A DNA stretch of 57,569 bases from an uncultured Verrucomicrobiota bacterium (GCA_903930345.1 CAIYYI010000636.1:1-57569), one strand, 5' to 3'; positions 48,222 through 56,465 are shown, counted from the stretch's first letter. Program-made: numbers and translations. The notes: generated by a model from the sequence alone, not told the origin.

Positions 48222-48463
48222 GGGAGATCTGTTTTCTTTGTCGCTCGTGGCCTTCGGACTGCGCACCAAATCCCGCATAGGAGAACTGGCGTCGCGAGGA
48301 GCAATGCAAACCGAAACTCTTCCCAAAACCGCGACCAGGCAAGGCTGCCGGTGGTGGGAATGCTCTCCGGACCAAGTCCATCGCGAAGGAACCAGCAAAT
48401 CCACAGTGCGTACAGAAGGAACAATGCGGATGAACCTATACAGAAGTATCCAAAAGCTTTCAT
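48218..48463 (-). CDS. Small membrane protein (81 aa), coupled to the next gene
   Basis: ATG 48463 (MKAFGYFCIGSSALFLLYALWICWFLRDGL) to TGA 48218. Two hydrophobic helices, about 6-25 and 53-69 (FALLLATPVLLCGIWCAV), then basic residues RRPRATKKTDLP. The upstream open frame is longer but not protein-like. The four-base ATGA overlap with the 185-residue gene suggests the two products act together at the membrane. Function unknown. Confidence 0.6.
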   Translation of the reverse strand: MKAFGYFCIGSSALFLLYALWICWFLRDGLGPESIPTTGSLAWSRFWEEFRFALLLATPVLLCGIWCAVRRPRATKKTDLP

Positions 48464-48560
48464 GCCGCCAATCGCACCGGCACGCTGGGCCAATGTTTTC
48501 CGCCGATCAACCGGGATCCGGTCCCGGCGTTGCCAGCAGTCGGTTTGTTGGTCCGCGTCT

Positions 48561-48872
48561 TCATCGCCAACTAAAAACCATTGCAGCGAGTATCGCAAAC
48601 GAAAGCAACACGAAAACTCCCGCAAAATTCCGGCGCGAGCTGGCGATCCTGCGCCCGATGCAACTCTGCGGTCCGACGGCGTAACGCAAGCCGAGCAGAA
48701 TGAAAAGGCTGCCAACGATGGAGTACGCCTCAGCGAGCAAAAGAAAGCCGCCATCCCAACTGTCGTGGCCTCGAGTCCAGCCGTGGGCATGGAACGCGTA
48801 AATGATGCCTGCTCCCGTAACGAGCAGCACCAGACCGACAAAAACCTGAAAAAGACGTTTTGCCACGTTCAT
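48561..48872 (-). CDS. Small integral membrane protein (103 aa), unknown
   Basis: ATG 48872 (MNVAKRLFQVFVGLVLLVTGAGIIYAF). Three hydrophobic segments: about 8-27, 43-62 (LLLAEAYSIVGSLFILLGLRYAV) and 83-101 (FAGVFVLLSFAILAAMVF). The first gene of a minus-strand trio with the 81- and 185-residue proteins; a dispersed-repeat copy lies immediately upstream. No family recognised. Confidence 0.6.
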   Translation of the reverse strand: MNVAKRLFQVFVGLVLLVTGAGIIYAFHAHGWTRGHDSWDGGFLLLAEAYSIVGSLFILLGLRYAVGPQSCIGRRIASSRRNFAGVFVLLSFAILAAMVFSWR

Positions 48873-48890
48873 GCGCCGTGCCCCATCGTT

Positions 48891-49032
48891 ACTGAACGAC
48901 CGCTTCGTCCATTGTTACCAGCGACAGTGCTTTCACTAGGGTGTCGATATTGGCAAGGGCATCCCACATTGGCAAGGCCTGCAATTGATTCGCTTGTCAC
49001 CCATTCGCTTATCAAAACTCCCCGGTTTTAAC
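48891..49032. repeat. Dispersed repeat, full copy 3
   Basis: GAACGAC, GTTACC and GACAGTGCTTTCA (48893-48936) lead into ATTGGCAAGGC and two TTCGCTTGTC/TTCGCTTATC words ending ACTCCCCGGTTTTA (49017-49030). It aligns with 44523-44650 and in part with 43151-43230, 43668-43690 and 47586-47614. It sits upstream of a small minus-strand gene, like the other copies. Confidence 0.7.
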
Positions 49033-49132
49033 CGTACTATCCCCCCACCAGGTTGCGACCTGTTCTTTGGGGTCACCCGACCGGCAACGGACTGTTGCTG
49101 ACTTCCCGGCCGCACCGGCATACACTCAACCC

Positions 49133-49613
49133 ATGAACCGATTTTTCGCGCGGCACACTGGCTCGCCTGCCTGCTGGCCAGCCTCCTGCTCGACGCGAAT
49201 GGCCGGGCCGAAATGCGCAGCCTGCCCCCCCTGCGCCTGCGCGGCTACGGAGAGCTTTCCGCCGAATTCACAGCCGATCATTCCCGGGCCGTGCCGTTTT
49301 CCGTGCTGACCATCACGTGCGAGAACCAGGCCAAAGCGGAGATCATGCAGGCCAAATTTGTTTTTGCGAAGCGCAACCATGGATTCGGCTTCGTCATCTG
49401 GAACCGGGCCTGCACAACGAGCACCACCTGGATGCGGTCAGCCTCCACGATTTCCGCCGGGCCATCGCTGACCGCTACAGTGCGGTGTTGGGCACCGTCA
49501 CTTTCCTGAACGTCACCCCCTGGATCAAGTTTGGGCAGGAGAACGAGATCCACACCGTGCGCGGATCTCCCGGCAAAGGGGTGGTCAAACGGGTGGCGCT
49601 CCAATTCCAATGA
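49133..49613 (+). pseudogene. Small secreted protein gene broken by two frameshifts
   Basis: No single frame covers the gene, but three consecutive frames make a sensible protein. ATG 49133 gives MNR. The next frame gives IFRAAHWLACLLASLLLDANGRAE, a signal peptide, followed by LRLRGYGELSAEFTADHSRAVPFSVLTITCENQAKAEIMQAKF. Near 49390-49400 the sense moves again to EPGLHNEHHLDAVSLHDFRRAIADRYSAVLGTVTFLNVTPWIKFG and ends TGA at 49613. Single-base losses near 49140 and 49395 would explain it. It may be a decayed gene or reflect sequence errors. Family not recognised. Confidence 0.5.
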
Positions 49614-49646
49614 ACGCGTCCCAAAGGAAGTCCCCTGCCCCGTCCG

Positions 49647-49907
49647 TCAGGTGGCCATCACGTCGCCGTATTGGTTTTTCCAATCAAGCACGACTTTGAA
49701 CCCCCGGAATCCCTTGGTTTCCAACACCGTGATCCCTTCGATCATGAGCTGATCCGCCAGATCCCCCAGCTCCGCGCGTCCTAGTTTGATCAGATCATAG
49801 GCCATCCCCCAAGGCATGGTCAGCAGCGTGGGGGGAGTCTTGGGGGATTTGCGGCGCTGGTTTTTGAGCGCCTCAACAATGCTTTCAAATGCTTCTACAC
49901 CGGTCAT
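49647..49907 (-). CDS. Small conserved-type cytosolic protein (86 aa)
   Basis: Start ATG 49907 (MTGVEAFESIVEALKNQRRK); a start 21 codons earlier is possible. Mostly helical: EAFESIVEALKNQ, MPWGMAYDLIKLGRAELGDLADQLMIEGITV, then a beta-like end, GFRGFKVVLDWKNQYGD. No signal peptide or metal motif. Function not recognised. It follows the Sel1 operon on the same strand after a hairpin. Confidence 0.55.
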   Translation of the reverse strand: MTGVEAFESIVEALKNQRRKSPKTPPTLLTMPWGMAYDLIKLGRAELGDLADQLMIEGITVLETKGFRGFKVVLDWKNQYGDVMAT

Positions 49908-49960
49908 AAATTTATTGGTTTTCCGCAGTTCAACGTTAATCCGGCCAACCGGTGCTCCGC

Positions 49961-49980
49961 CATGGGGCATTCACCCCATG
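49961..49980 (-). terminator. Hairpin after the Sel1 operon
   Basis: CATGGGG (49961-49967) and CCCCATG (49974-49980) form a perfect 7-base stem with a 6-base loop, 17 bases after the stop of the 92-residue gene. No T run follows. Confidence 0.4.
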
Positions 49981-49996
49981 CGCCGGCTCACGGGGT

Positions 49997-50275
49997 TCAC
50001 TCCACTGACCACCGGTCGCCATCCTCGTCGCGATCATCCTCCCGGATCCCCAGGTAGGCGCGGGCCTCCCGGATGGCGCCCTCATAGGTGCGGGCATCCA
50101 GGCGCATCTGCTCCTTCCGGCCCAGGGTGTCCTCGTATTCAAAACCGAAACTGTCCTCCTCCTGATCCAGGATCCGCCCGAATTTGACCCGGTCGGCCTC
50201 CGTCACACCCGGTTGGACCACCTCAGGGGTGCGGGGACTCTCCGCCGGGCCTTTGGCTGGGGGAAATGCACTCAT
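49997..50275 (-). CDS. Small acidic cytosolic protein (92 aa), unknown
   Basis: Start ATG 50275 (MSAFPPAKGPAESPRTPEVV), overlapping the Sel1 gene stop by ATGA. A proline-rich disordered start is followed by helical DRVKFGRILDQEEDSFGFEYEDTLGRKEQMRLDARTYEGAIREARAYLGI and an acidic tail, DDRDEDGDRW. No known domain. Coupling to the Sel1 protein suggests the two bind or are made in fixed ratio. Confidence 0.6.
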   Translation of the reverse strand: MSAFPPAKGPAESPRTPEVVQPGVTEADRVKFGRILDQEEDSFGFEYEDTLGRKEQMRLDARTYEGAIREARAYLGIREDDRDEDGDRWSVE

Positions 50276-50823
50276 TGCGGTGGCGGGCTGATGGTCTGAC
50301 GGGCGACAAACGCCGCGGCCCGCTGGTTGCCCGCGTCCACTTCCGCGCGCGTCATGGTGATCGTCAATCGTTGCCAGGCGGTGAGGGAATCCTGATACCC
50401 CTGCTCGGTGGCGAGCTTGAGCCACTGGTAGGCCTCAATGCGGGACTCCGTGGCCCCGCCCTGAAGGGGATCCACACTGGCCCGGTGACAGCGCACGCCC
50501 AGCAGGTGCTGGCCGCCGGCATCCCCACCCTCGGCGGCTTTGCGGATCCAGACCGCTGCGGCCGCGTCGTCATGCGGCATGCCCTGTCCGCGGGTGAACA
50601 TCACACTGAGATTGAATTGGGCCAGGGAATGATCCTGCTCGGCCGCCTTGGTGTACCACCGGGCGGCCTGGGCGAAATCCAGGGCGTTTCCAGTCGCGCT
50701 GCCATAATGCAGGCCCAGGCTGAATTGGGCGTCGGCACTGCCCTGGTCAGCCTGCGTCCGCAACGCCGCCAGGGAGGTTTCCATGGTCGGGGCGGATTTT
50801 TGGTCATCAACAGAAGAATCCAT
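50272..50823 (-). CDS. Sel1-like repeat protein
   Basis: About 183 residues from ATG 50823 (MDSSVDDQKSAPTMETSL), with GGTGGGAA just upstream; slightly earlier starts exist. Sel1 helical repeats of about 36 residues: ADQGSADAQFSLGLHYGSATG, DFAQAARWYTKAAEQDHSLAQFNLSVMFTRGQGMPHDDAAAAVWIRKAAEGGDAGGQHLLGV and EAYQWLKLATEQGYQDSL. The repeat family makes protein-protein scaffolds. No signal peptide, so cytosolic. First gene of a two-gene operon with the small acidic protein. Confidence 0.82.
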   Translation of the reverse strand: MDSSVDDQKSAPTMETSLAALRTQADQGSADAQFSLGLHYGSATGNALDFAQAARWYTKAAEQDHSLAQFNLSVMFTRGQGMPHDDAAAAVWIRKAAEGGDAGGQHLLGVRCHRASVDPLQGGATESRIEAYQWLKLATEQGYQDSLTAWQRLTITMTRAEVDAGNQRAAAFVARQTISPPPQ

Positions 50824-50910
50824 GCTTCCCACCATCAACTATTCCCCAGGGAACACAAGGCTTAATCTCTCCCGCCCGCAGCGTCCTGGCGGTGTGCCAT
50901 GGCATTTTTC

Positions 50911-50938
50911 TGGTCAAACCGCTGGCTGACGCTAATTT
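50911..50938 (+). promoter_or_regulatory. Predicted promoter of the GH36 gene
   Basis: TGGTCA (50911-50916), a 16-base spacer and TAATTT (50933-50938), then 6 bases to the ATG at 50945. Same geometry as the GH53, CE7 and M16 promoters, though the -35 box is weaker. Confidence 0.45.
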
Positions 50939-50944
50939 GTTCCC

Positions 50945-53557
50945 ATGAACTCTCCCTTGTCCCGGCCTCCCCGGCGGACCACCTCGGTCCTCGCCGGCCG
51001 GAAGTCCCGGCCGGCGGTCCGCGACTCGCTCCGCTCCTGGCCGCTCGCCCTCCTCTGCTGCCTGCTGGTGTCTGGCACCCCGGCCACCGCAGGCGCGCTG
51101 CAGACCAGCCCGGACGAGCTGCGGCAGGCGCGCCAATGGGTGACCGCCAGGTTCTCCGCCCCGCGCCCGCCAGCCCCGACCGAGCCCGGCCTGGAGGTGC
51201 TGGCCAACCACGACGCCATTTCCCTCAATGCGCGCCAGGGCAAACCGTTGCGTCTGGCCGGCCAGTCCTACACCAACGGAATTTACTGTCATGCCTTCAG
51301 CCGGATCAGGGTGCGTCTGCCCCGGCCCGGGGCGCAGTTCACCGCCTTCGTTGGCGTAGATAGCAACGGGCAAACCAGCGGCGGACGGGGGAGCGTCCAA
51401 TTTTCCGTCCGCGCGGGGGAGACCGTGCTGGCCCGGACCGAGACGCTGCGGGAGGGCATGCCCGCCCACCCGCTCCAGGTGGCGCTGAACGGGGCCGCCG
51501 AATTCATCCTGCAAGTGGAGGAGACTCCCGATGGCATCGCCTGCGACCAGGCCGCCTGGGCCGAGGCCCAGGTGGTCTTCGCGGATGGCAGTCGCCTTTC
51601 GCTGTCGGCCCTCCCCGTGCGGGAGGCGGCAGTCGCGGATCTGTTCGCGGCCGCCCCGCCTTTTTCCTTCCAGTATGACGGGCGCTCCTCTGCGGAATTG
51701 CTCCCGCAGTGGGAGCTGCGCCGGGAAGTGCGCCCGCTCGATGCCAGCCGGGAGCAGCACACGCTGGTCTGGACCGATCCGGCCACGGGCCTGCAGGTCC
51801 GTTGTGAGGCGGTCGCCTACCGGGATTTTGCCACCGTGGAATGGGTGCTCCATTTCAAAAACACCGGGGCCACCAACTCCCCGGTGCTGGCGCAGATCCA
51901 GGCCCTGGACCTGTCCTGTGCCCGGCCCGCCGCCGGGGAATTCCTGCTGCATCACAACGTGGGCTCCCCGTCCAGCGGCAATGATTACCAGCCGCTGGAA
52001 ACACGGCTGCTCCCCGGCAGTCAAAAACGCATCGCCGCCGCCGGCGGCCGCCCCACGGACACCGATTGGTCCTACTTCAACCTGGAAATCCAGCCGGACC
52101 AGGGCTTGATCCTTTCGGTGGGCTGGCCGGGGCAGTGGGCCATGGACTTCAACCGCGATCAGGGCCGGGGCCTGCAACTCCGGGCGGGCCAGGAGCTGAC
52201 CCGCTTCAAGCTGCTGCCGGGCGAGGAGGTTCGCAGCCCGCTGGTGGTGGCGCAGTTCTGGCAGGGCGATTGGATCCGCGGCCAGAACCTGTGGCGCCGC
52301 TGGATGCAGGCGCACTCCATGCCCCGCCCGGGCGGGCAGTTGCCCCCCCCGCAATGGGTCGCCTCCAGCTCGCGGCAGTATGACGAGATGATCAACGCCA
52401 ACGAGACCAACCAAACCTTCTTCATCAACCGCTACCTTGAGGAGGGGCTCAAGCTGGATTACTGGTGGATGGATGCGGGCTGGTACGAACATCACGGCGG
52501 CGGCTGGCCCCGGGTCGGCACCTGGCAGGTCGATTCCAACCGCTTCCCACGCGGGCTGCGCGCCGTCTCGGATTATGCCCACCAGCGGAACATCAAGATT
52601 GTCACCTGGTTCGAGCCGGAGCGGGTGACCGCTAATACCTGGCTCACGCAGCACCATCCGGAGTGGATTCTGGGCGGCGCCCAGGGCGGCCTGCTCAACC
52701 TCGGCCATCCGGAGGCCTGGCGGTGGCTCGTGGACACGGTGGACCGGATGATCACCGAACAGGGCATTGACCTCTACCGGCAGGATTTCAACATGGCGCC
52801 CTTGGGCCATTGGCGGGCCAACGACGCCCCCGACCGCCAGGGTATCACGGAGATCAAACACGTCACCGGCTATCTGGCTTACTGGGATGAGCTGTTGCGC
52901 CGGCATCCCCGGTTGCTCATTGATGCCTGCGCCTCCGGCGGCCGGCGCAATGATTTGGAAACCATGCGCCGCGCCGTACCCCTCTGGCGCAGTGATTACG
53001 CCTATGAGACCACCGGCCACCAGTGCATGACCTACGGCCTCTCCCTCTGGCTGCCCTACCACGGCACCGGCACCGTGGCCGCACGCAACGCGGGCTATTA
53101 CGGCAGCGGACGCACCCCGGTGGAGCCTTACGCCTTCTGGAGCAACGGCAGCCAGCTCAGCCTCGGCAGCGGGATCGACCTGCGCGTGCGCGACCTGGAC
53201 TACGCCACGCTGCGGAAACTGGTCAACCTGTGGCGCGAGGTGGCCCCCAATTACTATGGTGATTTCTACCCGCTCACCACCTGGTCCCGGGACAACACCG
53301 CCTGGATGGCCTGGCAATTTGACCGTCCGGAGCAGGACGCGGGCCTGGTCCAGGTGTTCCGCCGGGAGTCCAGCCCGTACGAGACCGCCCGCTTCAAATT
53401 GCGGGGCTTGAAACCCGACACCACCTACCGGCTGCAGGCTCATTACGGCGGCACGGTGACCCGGATGCGCGGCGGGGAATTGATGACCAACGGCCTGGCC
53501 GTGGCCATTGCGGAGCAACCGGGAGTGGAAATCCTCACCTATGCGGAAAACCGGTAA
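50945..53557 (+). CDS. GH36 alpha-galactosidase with N-terminal NPCBM-like domain
   Basis: 870 residues. The first 50 include a long basic leader and hydrophobic SWPLALLCCLLVSG, an export signal. Residues about 80-215 form an NPCBM-like beta-sandwich (SYTNGIYCHAFSRIRVRLPR, FTAFVGVDSN, QVALNGAAEFILQVEET). The GH36 N-terminal beta domain follows, then the barrel: LKLDYWWMDAGWYEHHGGGW, VTWFEPERV, nucleophile D614 in IDLYRQDFNMAPLGHW, DACASGGRRNDLE and acid/base D684 in LWRSDYAYETTGHQ. A C-terminal beta-sandwich completes it. The enzyme should release terminal alpha-galactose from oligosaccharides or galactomannan-type chains. Its start agrees with a predicted leaderless promoter. Confidence 0.93.
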   Translation: MNSPLSRPPRRTTSVLAGRKSRPAVRDSLRSWPLALLCCLLVSGTPATAGALQTSPDELRQARQWVTARFSAPRPPAPTEPGLEVLANHDAISLNARQGKPLRLAGQSYTNGIYCHAFSRIRVRLPRPGAQFTAFVGVDSNGQTSGGRGSVQFSVRAGETVLARTETLREGMPAHPLQVALNGAAEFILQVEETPDGIACDQAAWAEAQVVFADGSRLSLSALPVREAAVADLFAAAPPFSFQYDGRSSAELLPQWELRREVRPLDASREQHTLVWTDPATGLQVRCEAVAYRDFATVEWVLHFKNTGATNSPVLAQIQALDLSCARPAAGEFLLHHNVGSPSSGNDYQPLETRLLPGSQKRIAAAGGRPTDTDWSYFNLEIQPDQGLILSVGWPGQWAMDFNRDQGRGLQLRAGQELTRFKLLPGEEVRSPLVVAQFWQGDWIRGQNLWRRWMQAHSMPRPGGQLPPPQWVASSSRQYDEMINANETNQTFFINRYLEEGLKLDYWWMDAGWYEHHGGGWPRVGTWQVDSNRFPRGLRAVSDYAHQRNIKIVTWFEPERVTANTWLTQHHPEWILGGAQGGLLNLGHPEAWRWLVDTVDRMITEQGIDLYRQDFNMAPLGHWRANDAPDRQGITEIKHVTGYLAYWDELLRRHPRLLIDACASGGRRNDLETMRRAVPLWRSDYAYETTGHQCMTYGLSLWLPYHGTGTVAARNAGYYGSGRTPVEPYAFWSNGSQLSLGSGIDLRVRDLDYATLRKLVNLWREVAPNYYGDFYPLTTWSRDNTAWMAWQFDRPEQDAGLVQVFRRESSPYETARFKLRGLKPDTTYRLQAHYGGTVTRMRGGELMTNGLAVAIAEQPGVEILTYAENR

Positions 53558-53582
53558 CCGGGTGAGAAGCCACGAACATTAG

Positions 53583-53849
53583 TCAGACCAACACCGCTCC
53601 CCAGGCGGGGGCTTTTTCCCGGGCCTGGTTCCGCACCAGCGATTCCGTGATGAAAAACGGCTTCTCCGTGACCGTCACCCGCAATTCCCGCCCGTTGACC
53701 GCGTACGTGCCTTTGGCGCTGCAACCCGCAAACGCGCCCTGTTGATCATCCCCGGTGAATTGCACGCCCGCCTTTTTGCCCTCCGCAAACAGCTTGGCCA
53801 GGGTGGTGGCGGGGTCGGCTGTGATATTGAATGTCAATGTGAACGCCAT
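53583..53849 (-). CDS. Small conserved-type protein (88 aa), polyhydroxyalkanoate-system-like fold at best
   Basis: Start ATG 53849 (MAFTLTFNITADPATTLAKLFAEGKKAGVQFTGDDQQG). The rest reads AFAGCSAKGTYAVNGRELRVTVTEKPFFITESLVRNQARE. The helix followed by GxYxVxGxxLxVTVxxKPFFxxxSLVxxxxR resembles the small polyhydroxyalkanoic acid system / granule-associated family, but the match is by eye only. No signal peptide. It is convergent with the GH36 gene and divergent from the beta-helix gene. Confidence 0.6.
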   Translation of the reverse strand: MAFTLTFNITADPATTLAKLFAEGKKAGVQFTGDDQQGAFAGCSAKGTYAVNGRELRVTVTEKPFFITESLVRNQAREKAPAWGAVLV

Positions 53850-53920
53850 ATGCGGAGGCAGTATGGATATCCGCCGCCCCGACGCAAGCCTGCGGTCGGC
53901 GCCGGAAATATTTGGATTCC

Positions 53921-53949
53921 TTGACAACTCCTGATTTTCGCGGGATAAA
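53921..53949 (+). promoter_or_regulatory. Strong predicted promoter of the beta-helix protein gene
   Basis: TTGACA (53921-53926), a 17-base spacer and GATAAA (53944-53949), close to the sigma-70 consensus; the ATG at 53958 starts 9 bases after the -10 box, again leaving almost no leader. Confidence 0.65.
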
Positions 53950-53957
53950 CGAGCACC

Positions 53958-56465
53958 ATGAAAAGCCGGCTTATCCTACTCGCCTCGGTGTTGTTGGCTG
54001 CCTTATCCTCCCTGCCGCTCCAGGCGGCGGCGGTGGTGTCGCTGGTCAGCCATGAGGACCTCTGGCAATACCGCAAGGGCACCAATGCCCCCCAGACGGA
54101 TTGGAAGGCCCCCGGTGCCGTGCTGGACAGTTCCTGGCGGACCGGCCGGGGTGCGTTCGGCTGCGGGGCGACCGCCCAGGAGACCAACCAGTGCCAGACC
54201 CTGCTGCCCGACATGGTCGGCAGCGCCGCCAGCAATTACACCACGCTGTATCTGCGCAAGACCTTCACGGTGACCAATGCGCTGGCCCCCAATCTGCACC
54301 TGCTGCTGCGCATGGATTGGGACGATGGCTACATCGCCTGGCTGGACGGGGTTTTCCTGACGCATTTTGCCTCCCCGGGGGCTCCGGCGGAACCCGCCTA
54401 CAACGCGGTGGCCAGCAACTCCGGCACCGGCGGCCATGAGAGTTCCGGCGGCCAGGCGGCCAACAACCCCCAGCCGGCGGTGACCAACGACCTGGGCGTG
54501 ATCGCCGGCCGGTTGGGCGTGGGGGAGCATGTGCTGACAATCATCGGCCTCAACATGAGCAAGACCAGCGGCGATTTCATCCAGGTGGCCGACCTGTCTG
54601 CCGGGGAGGTCATTGAACCACCCCCCGTCATCCTGACCAATTGCGTCAGCGGCACGCTGGCAACGGATACCACCTGGTATTCCACCAACGGCATTTACAC
54701 CATCACCGGCCAGGTCACCGTGGCCACCGGGGCCACGCTCACCATTGAACCGGGCGTCACGGTGTGGACCCGCAAGGGTTTCGGCATCACCGTCCTCGGC
54801 CGCCTGCTGGCGGAGGGCACCGATGCGCAACCAATCACGTTCACCCGTCATCCGGCCGACTTGAACTGGGAGCGCATCCAGTTCATCAAGGCGGCGGACA
54901 GCCGGTTCCGGCACTGTGTGATCCAGTATGCCAATTGCGCCGGCGACCATAAAAACACCTATTACGCCACCAATTGCGCCTACCCGCTCAATGTGGCGCC
55001 CCGGAACTATTTCGAGGCCGTGGTGGCGCTGGCCTGCCACGTCGATTTTGAGGACTGCGTGTTCACCAACCTCTACACGGCGGATGGCACGCTGCCGGAG
55101 GGCGATGCCATCGGCATTTTTTCCGATGACCTGGTCCATGGCGGCCCCGCCTCGGCCCACGTCCAGCGCTGCCAGTTCCGCTACATCGGCCAGGGCGTCC
55201 ATGCCCGCTACGCCTACGTGCTGGTTGAGGACTGCTATTTCATCGGCAAGACGGGCGATAACGACGACGTGGAGATGCATGGGGAGAGTTCGCTCTTCGG
55301 CCTGCCCTCCCCCCACGTCCGCAACAATGTGTTCGACACCCCGTGCTATGACGACCGCATTCATCCCACCCGCTGCTCGGCGATCATCGAGGGCAACATC
55401 ATCTACGGCGACCCCAGCCATGGGGACCACGCCATTGTGCTGCGCGACACCTGCTGCCCCATTGTCTTTAACAACGTCATGTACAACTGCCCCAACGGGG
55501 GGATCACGGTGCAAAACGGGTGCGATGCCCTGATTGTCAACAACACGTTCGTGGGCATCAATTCCGCCATCAAGCTCTTCGACCACACCTCCCGCCTCAC
55601 CTATCCCTATTGCCTCTCCGCCCAGAGCGGGCGCGCCACCGTGCTGAACTGCATCGTCTGGAACGGCAACAACGCCATTGATGTCTCCGGCGCCTCGGGC
55701 GGACCCATCCAGGAGTTTCGCGTGAATGTCTCGTACTCCGACATCCAGAACGGAACCAACAGCATCTACCACGGCTCGAACACCCGCTACAATGTGCAAT
55801 GGGGGCCCGGCAATCTCAGCACGGATCCCCTGCTGGTCAGCGTCAGCGCCCGGGATGCCCGCCTGTCCCCCGGCTCCCCCTGCATCAACACAGGCACTAC
55901 GAATCTGGGCCGCTTTGTCACCACCAACACGATGTTCGTGGGCACCAACCGGGTGCTCTACACCATGACCAATGATCTGGACGCCTTTGTGACCCATGAC
56001 CTGGCGCAGTTGCCCCGCCCGTTGGATGGCACCGGCGGCGGCGTGGCCCGCTTCGACATGGGCGCCCATGAATACCTCCTGCCCACCGCCGACTCCAATG
56101 GTGACGGCATCCCGGACGGCTGGACCCGGCGCTACGGGTTTTCGCCGCTCGACCCGGGCCTCGCCACCGCCGATCCCGACCGCGATGGCTGCCCGACTTT
56201 GCACGAGTACGTGGCCGACACCGACCCCACCAACGCGGCCTCCCTGTTCCGGCTGGAAACCCTGCCCGATGGACGCCCGGCGGTGGTCGGCTTTTCCAGC
56301 TCCTCCAACCGGCTTTACACCCTGTATTACCGCACCAATCTGACCGCCGGAACCTGGGCCATTGTCCCCGGCCAGGCGGACATTTCCGGGGCCGGTGGCA
56401 CCCAGTATCTGAGTGACACCAACCAGGCCGCCGGCAAGTATTACCGGGTGGGGGTGCGTCCGTAG
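53958..56465 (+). CDS. Secreted parallel beta-helix protein
   Basis: 835 residues. Signal peptide MKSRLILLASVLLAALSSLPLQA. An N-terminal DxxW beta-sandwich (LVSHEDLWQYRKGTNAP, LDSSWRTGRGAFGCGA, LYLRKTFTV, DDGYIAWLDGVFL; about 28-215) matches modules in the giant protein and the GH5-like enzyme. A stretch VSGTLATDTTWYSTNGIYTITGQVTVATGATLTIEPGVTVW leads into a right-handed beta-helix of about 250-660 with coils such as CVIQYANC, VQRCQFRYIG, VRNNVFDTPC and IVNNTFVGIN. The end carries calcium-type DSNGDGIPDGWTRR and DPDRDGCPTLHEYVADTDP, then a beta domain. Beta-helix proteins include polysaccharide lyases and adhesins; no lyase active site is obvious. Confidence 0.85.
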   Translation: MKSRLILLASVLLAALSSLPLQAAAVVSLVSHEDLWQYRKGTNAPQTDWKAPGAVLDSSWRTGRGAFGCGATAQETNQCQTLLPDMVGSAASNYTTLYLRKTFTVTNALAPNLHLLLRMDWDDGYIAWLDGVFLTHFASPGAPAEPAYNAVASNSGTGGHESSGGQAANNPQPAVTNDLGVIAGRLGVGEHVLTIIGLNMSKTSGDFIQVADLSAGEVIEPPPVILTNCVSGTLATDTTWYSTNGIYTITGQVTVATGATLTIEPGVTVWTRKGFGITVLGRLLAEGTDAQPITFTRHPADLNWERIQFIKAADSRFRHCVIQYANCAGDHKNTYYATNCAYPLNVAPRNYFEAVVALACHVDFEDCVFTNLYTADGTLPEGDAIGIFSDDLVHGGPASAHVQRCQFRYIGQGVHARYAYVLVEDCYFIGKTGDNDDVEMHGESSLFGLPSPHVRNNVFDTPCYDDRIHPTRCSAIIEGNIIYGDPSHGDHAIVLRDTCCPIVFNNVMYNCPNGGITVQNGCDALIVNNTFVGINSAIKLFDHTSRLTYPYCLSAQSGRATVLNCIVWNGNNAIDVSGASGGPIQEFRVNVSYSDIQNGTNSIYHGSNTRYNVQWGPGNLSTDPLLVSVSARDARLSPGSPCINTGTTNLGRFVTTNTMFVGTNRVLYTMTNDLDAFVTHDLAQLPRPLDGTGGGVARFDMGAHEYLLPTADSNGDGIPDGWTRRYGFSPLDPGLATADPDRDGCPTLHEYVADTDPTNAASLFRLETLPDGRPAVVGFSSSSNRLYTLYYRTNLTAGTWAIVPGQADISGAGGTQYLSDTNQAAGKYYRVGVRP

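Noticed and set aside
50945..51100. Later start codon for GH36 to shorten the basic leader
   Set aside because: The ATG at 50945 lies 7 bases after a TAATTT box with the same geometry as other predicted leaderless promoters, and later starts would remove the hydrophobic export segment or leave it without a charged end.
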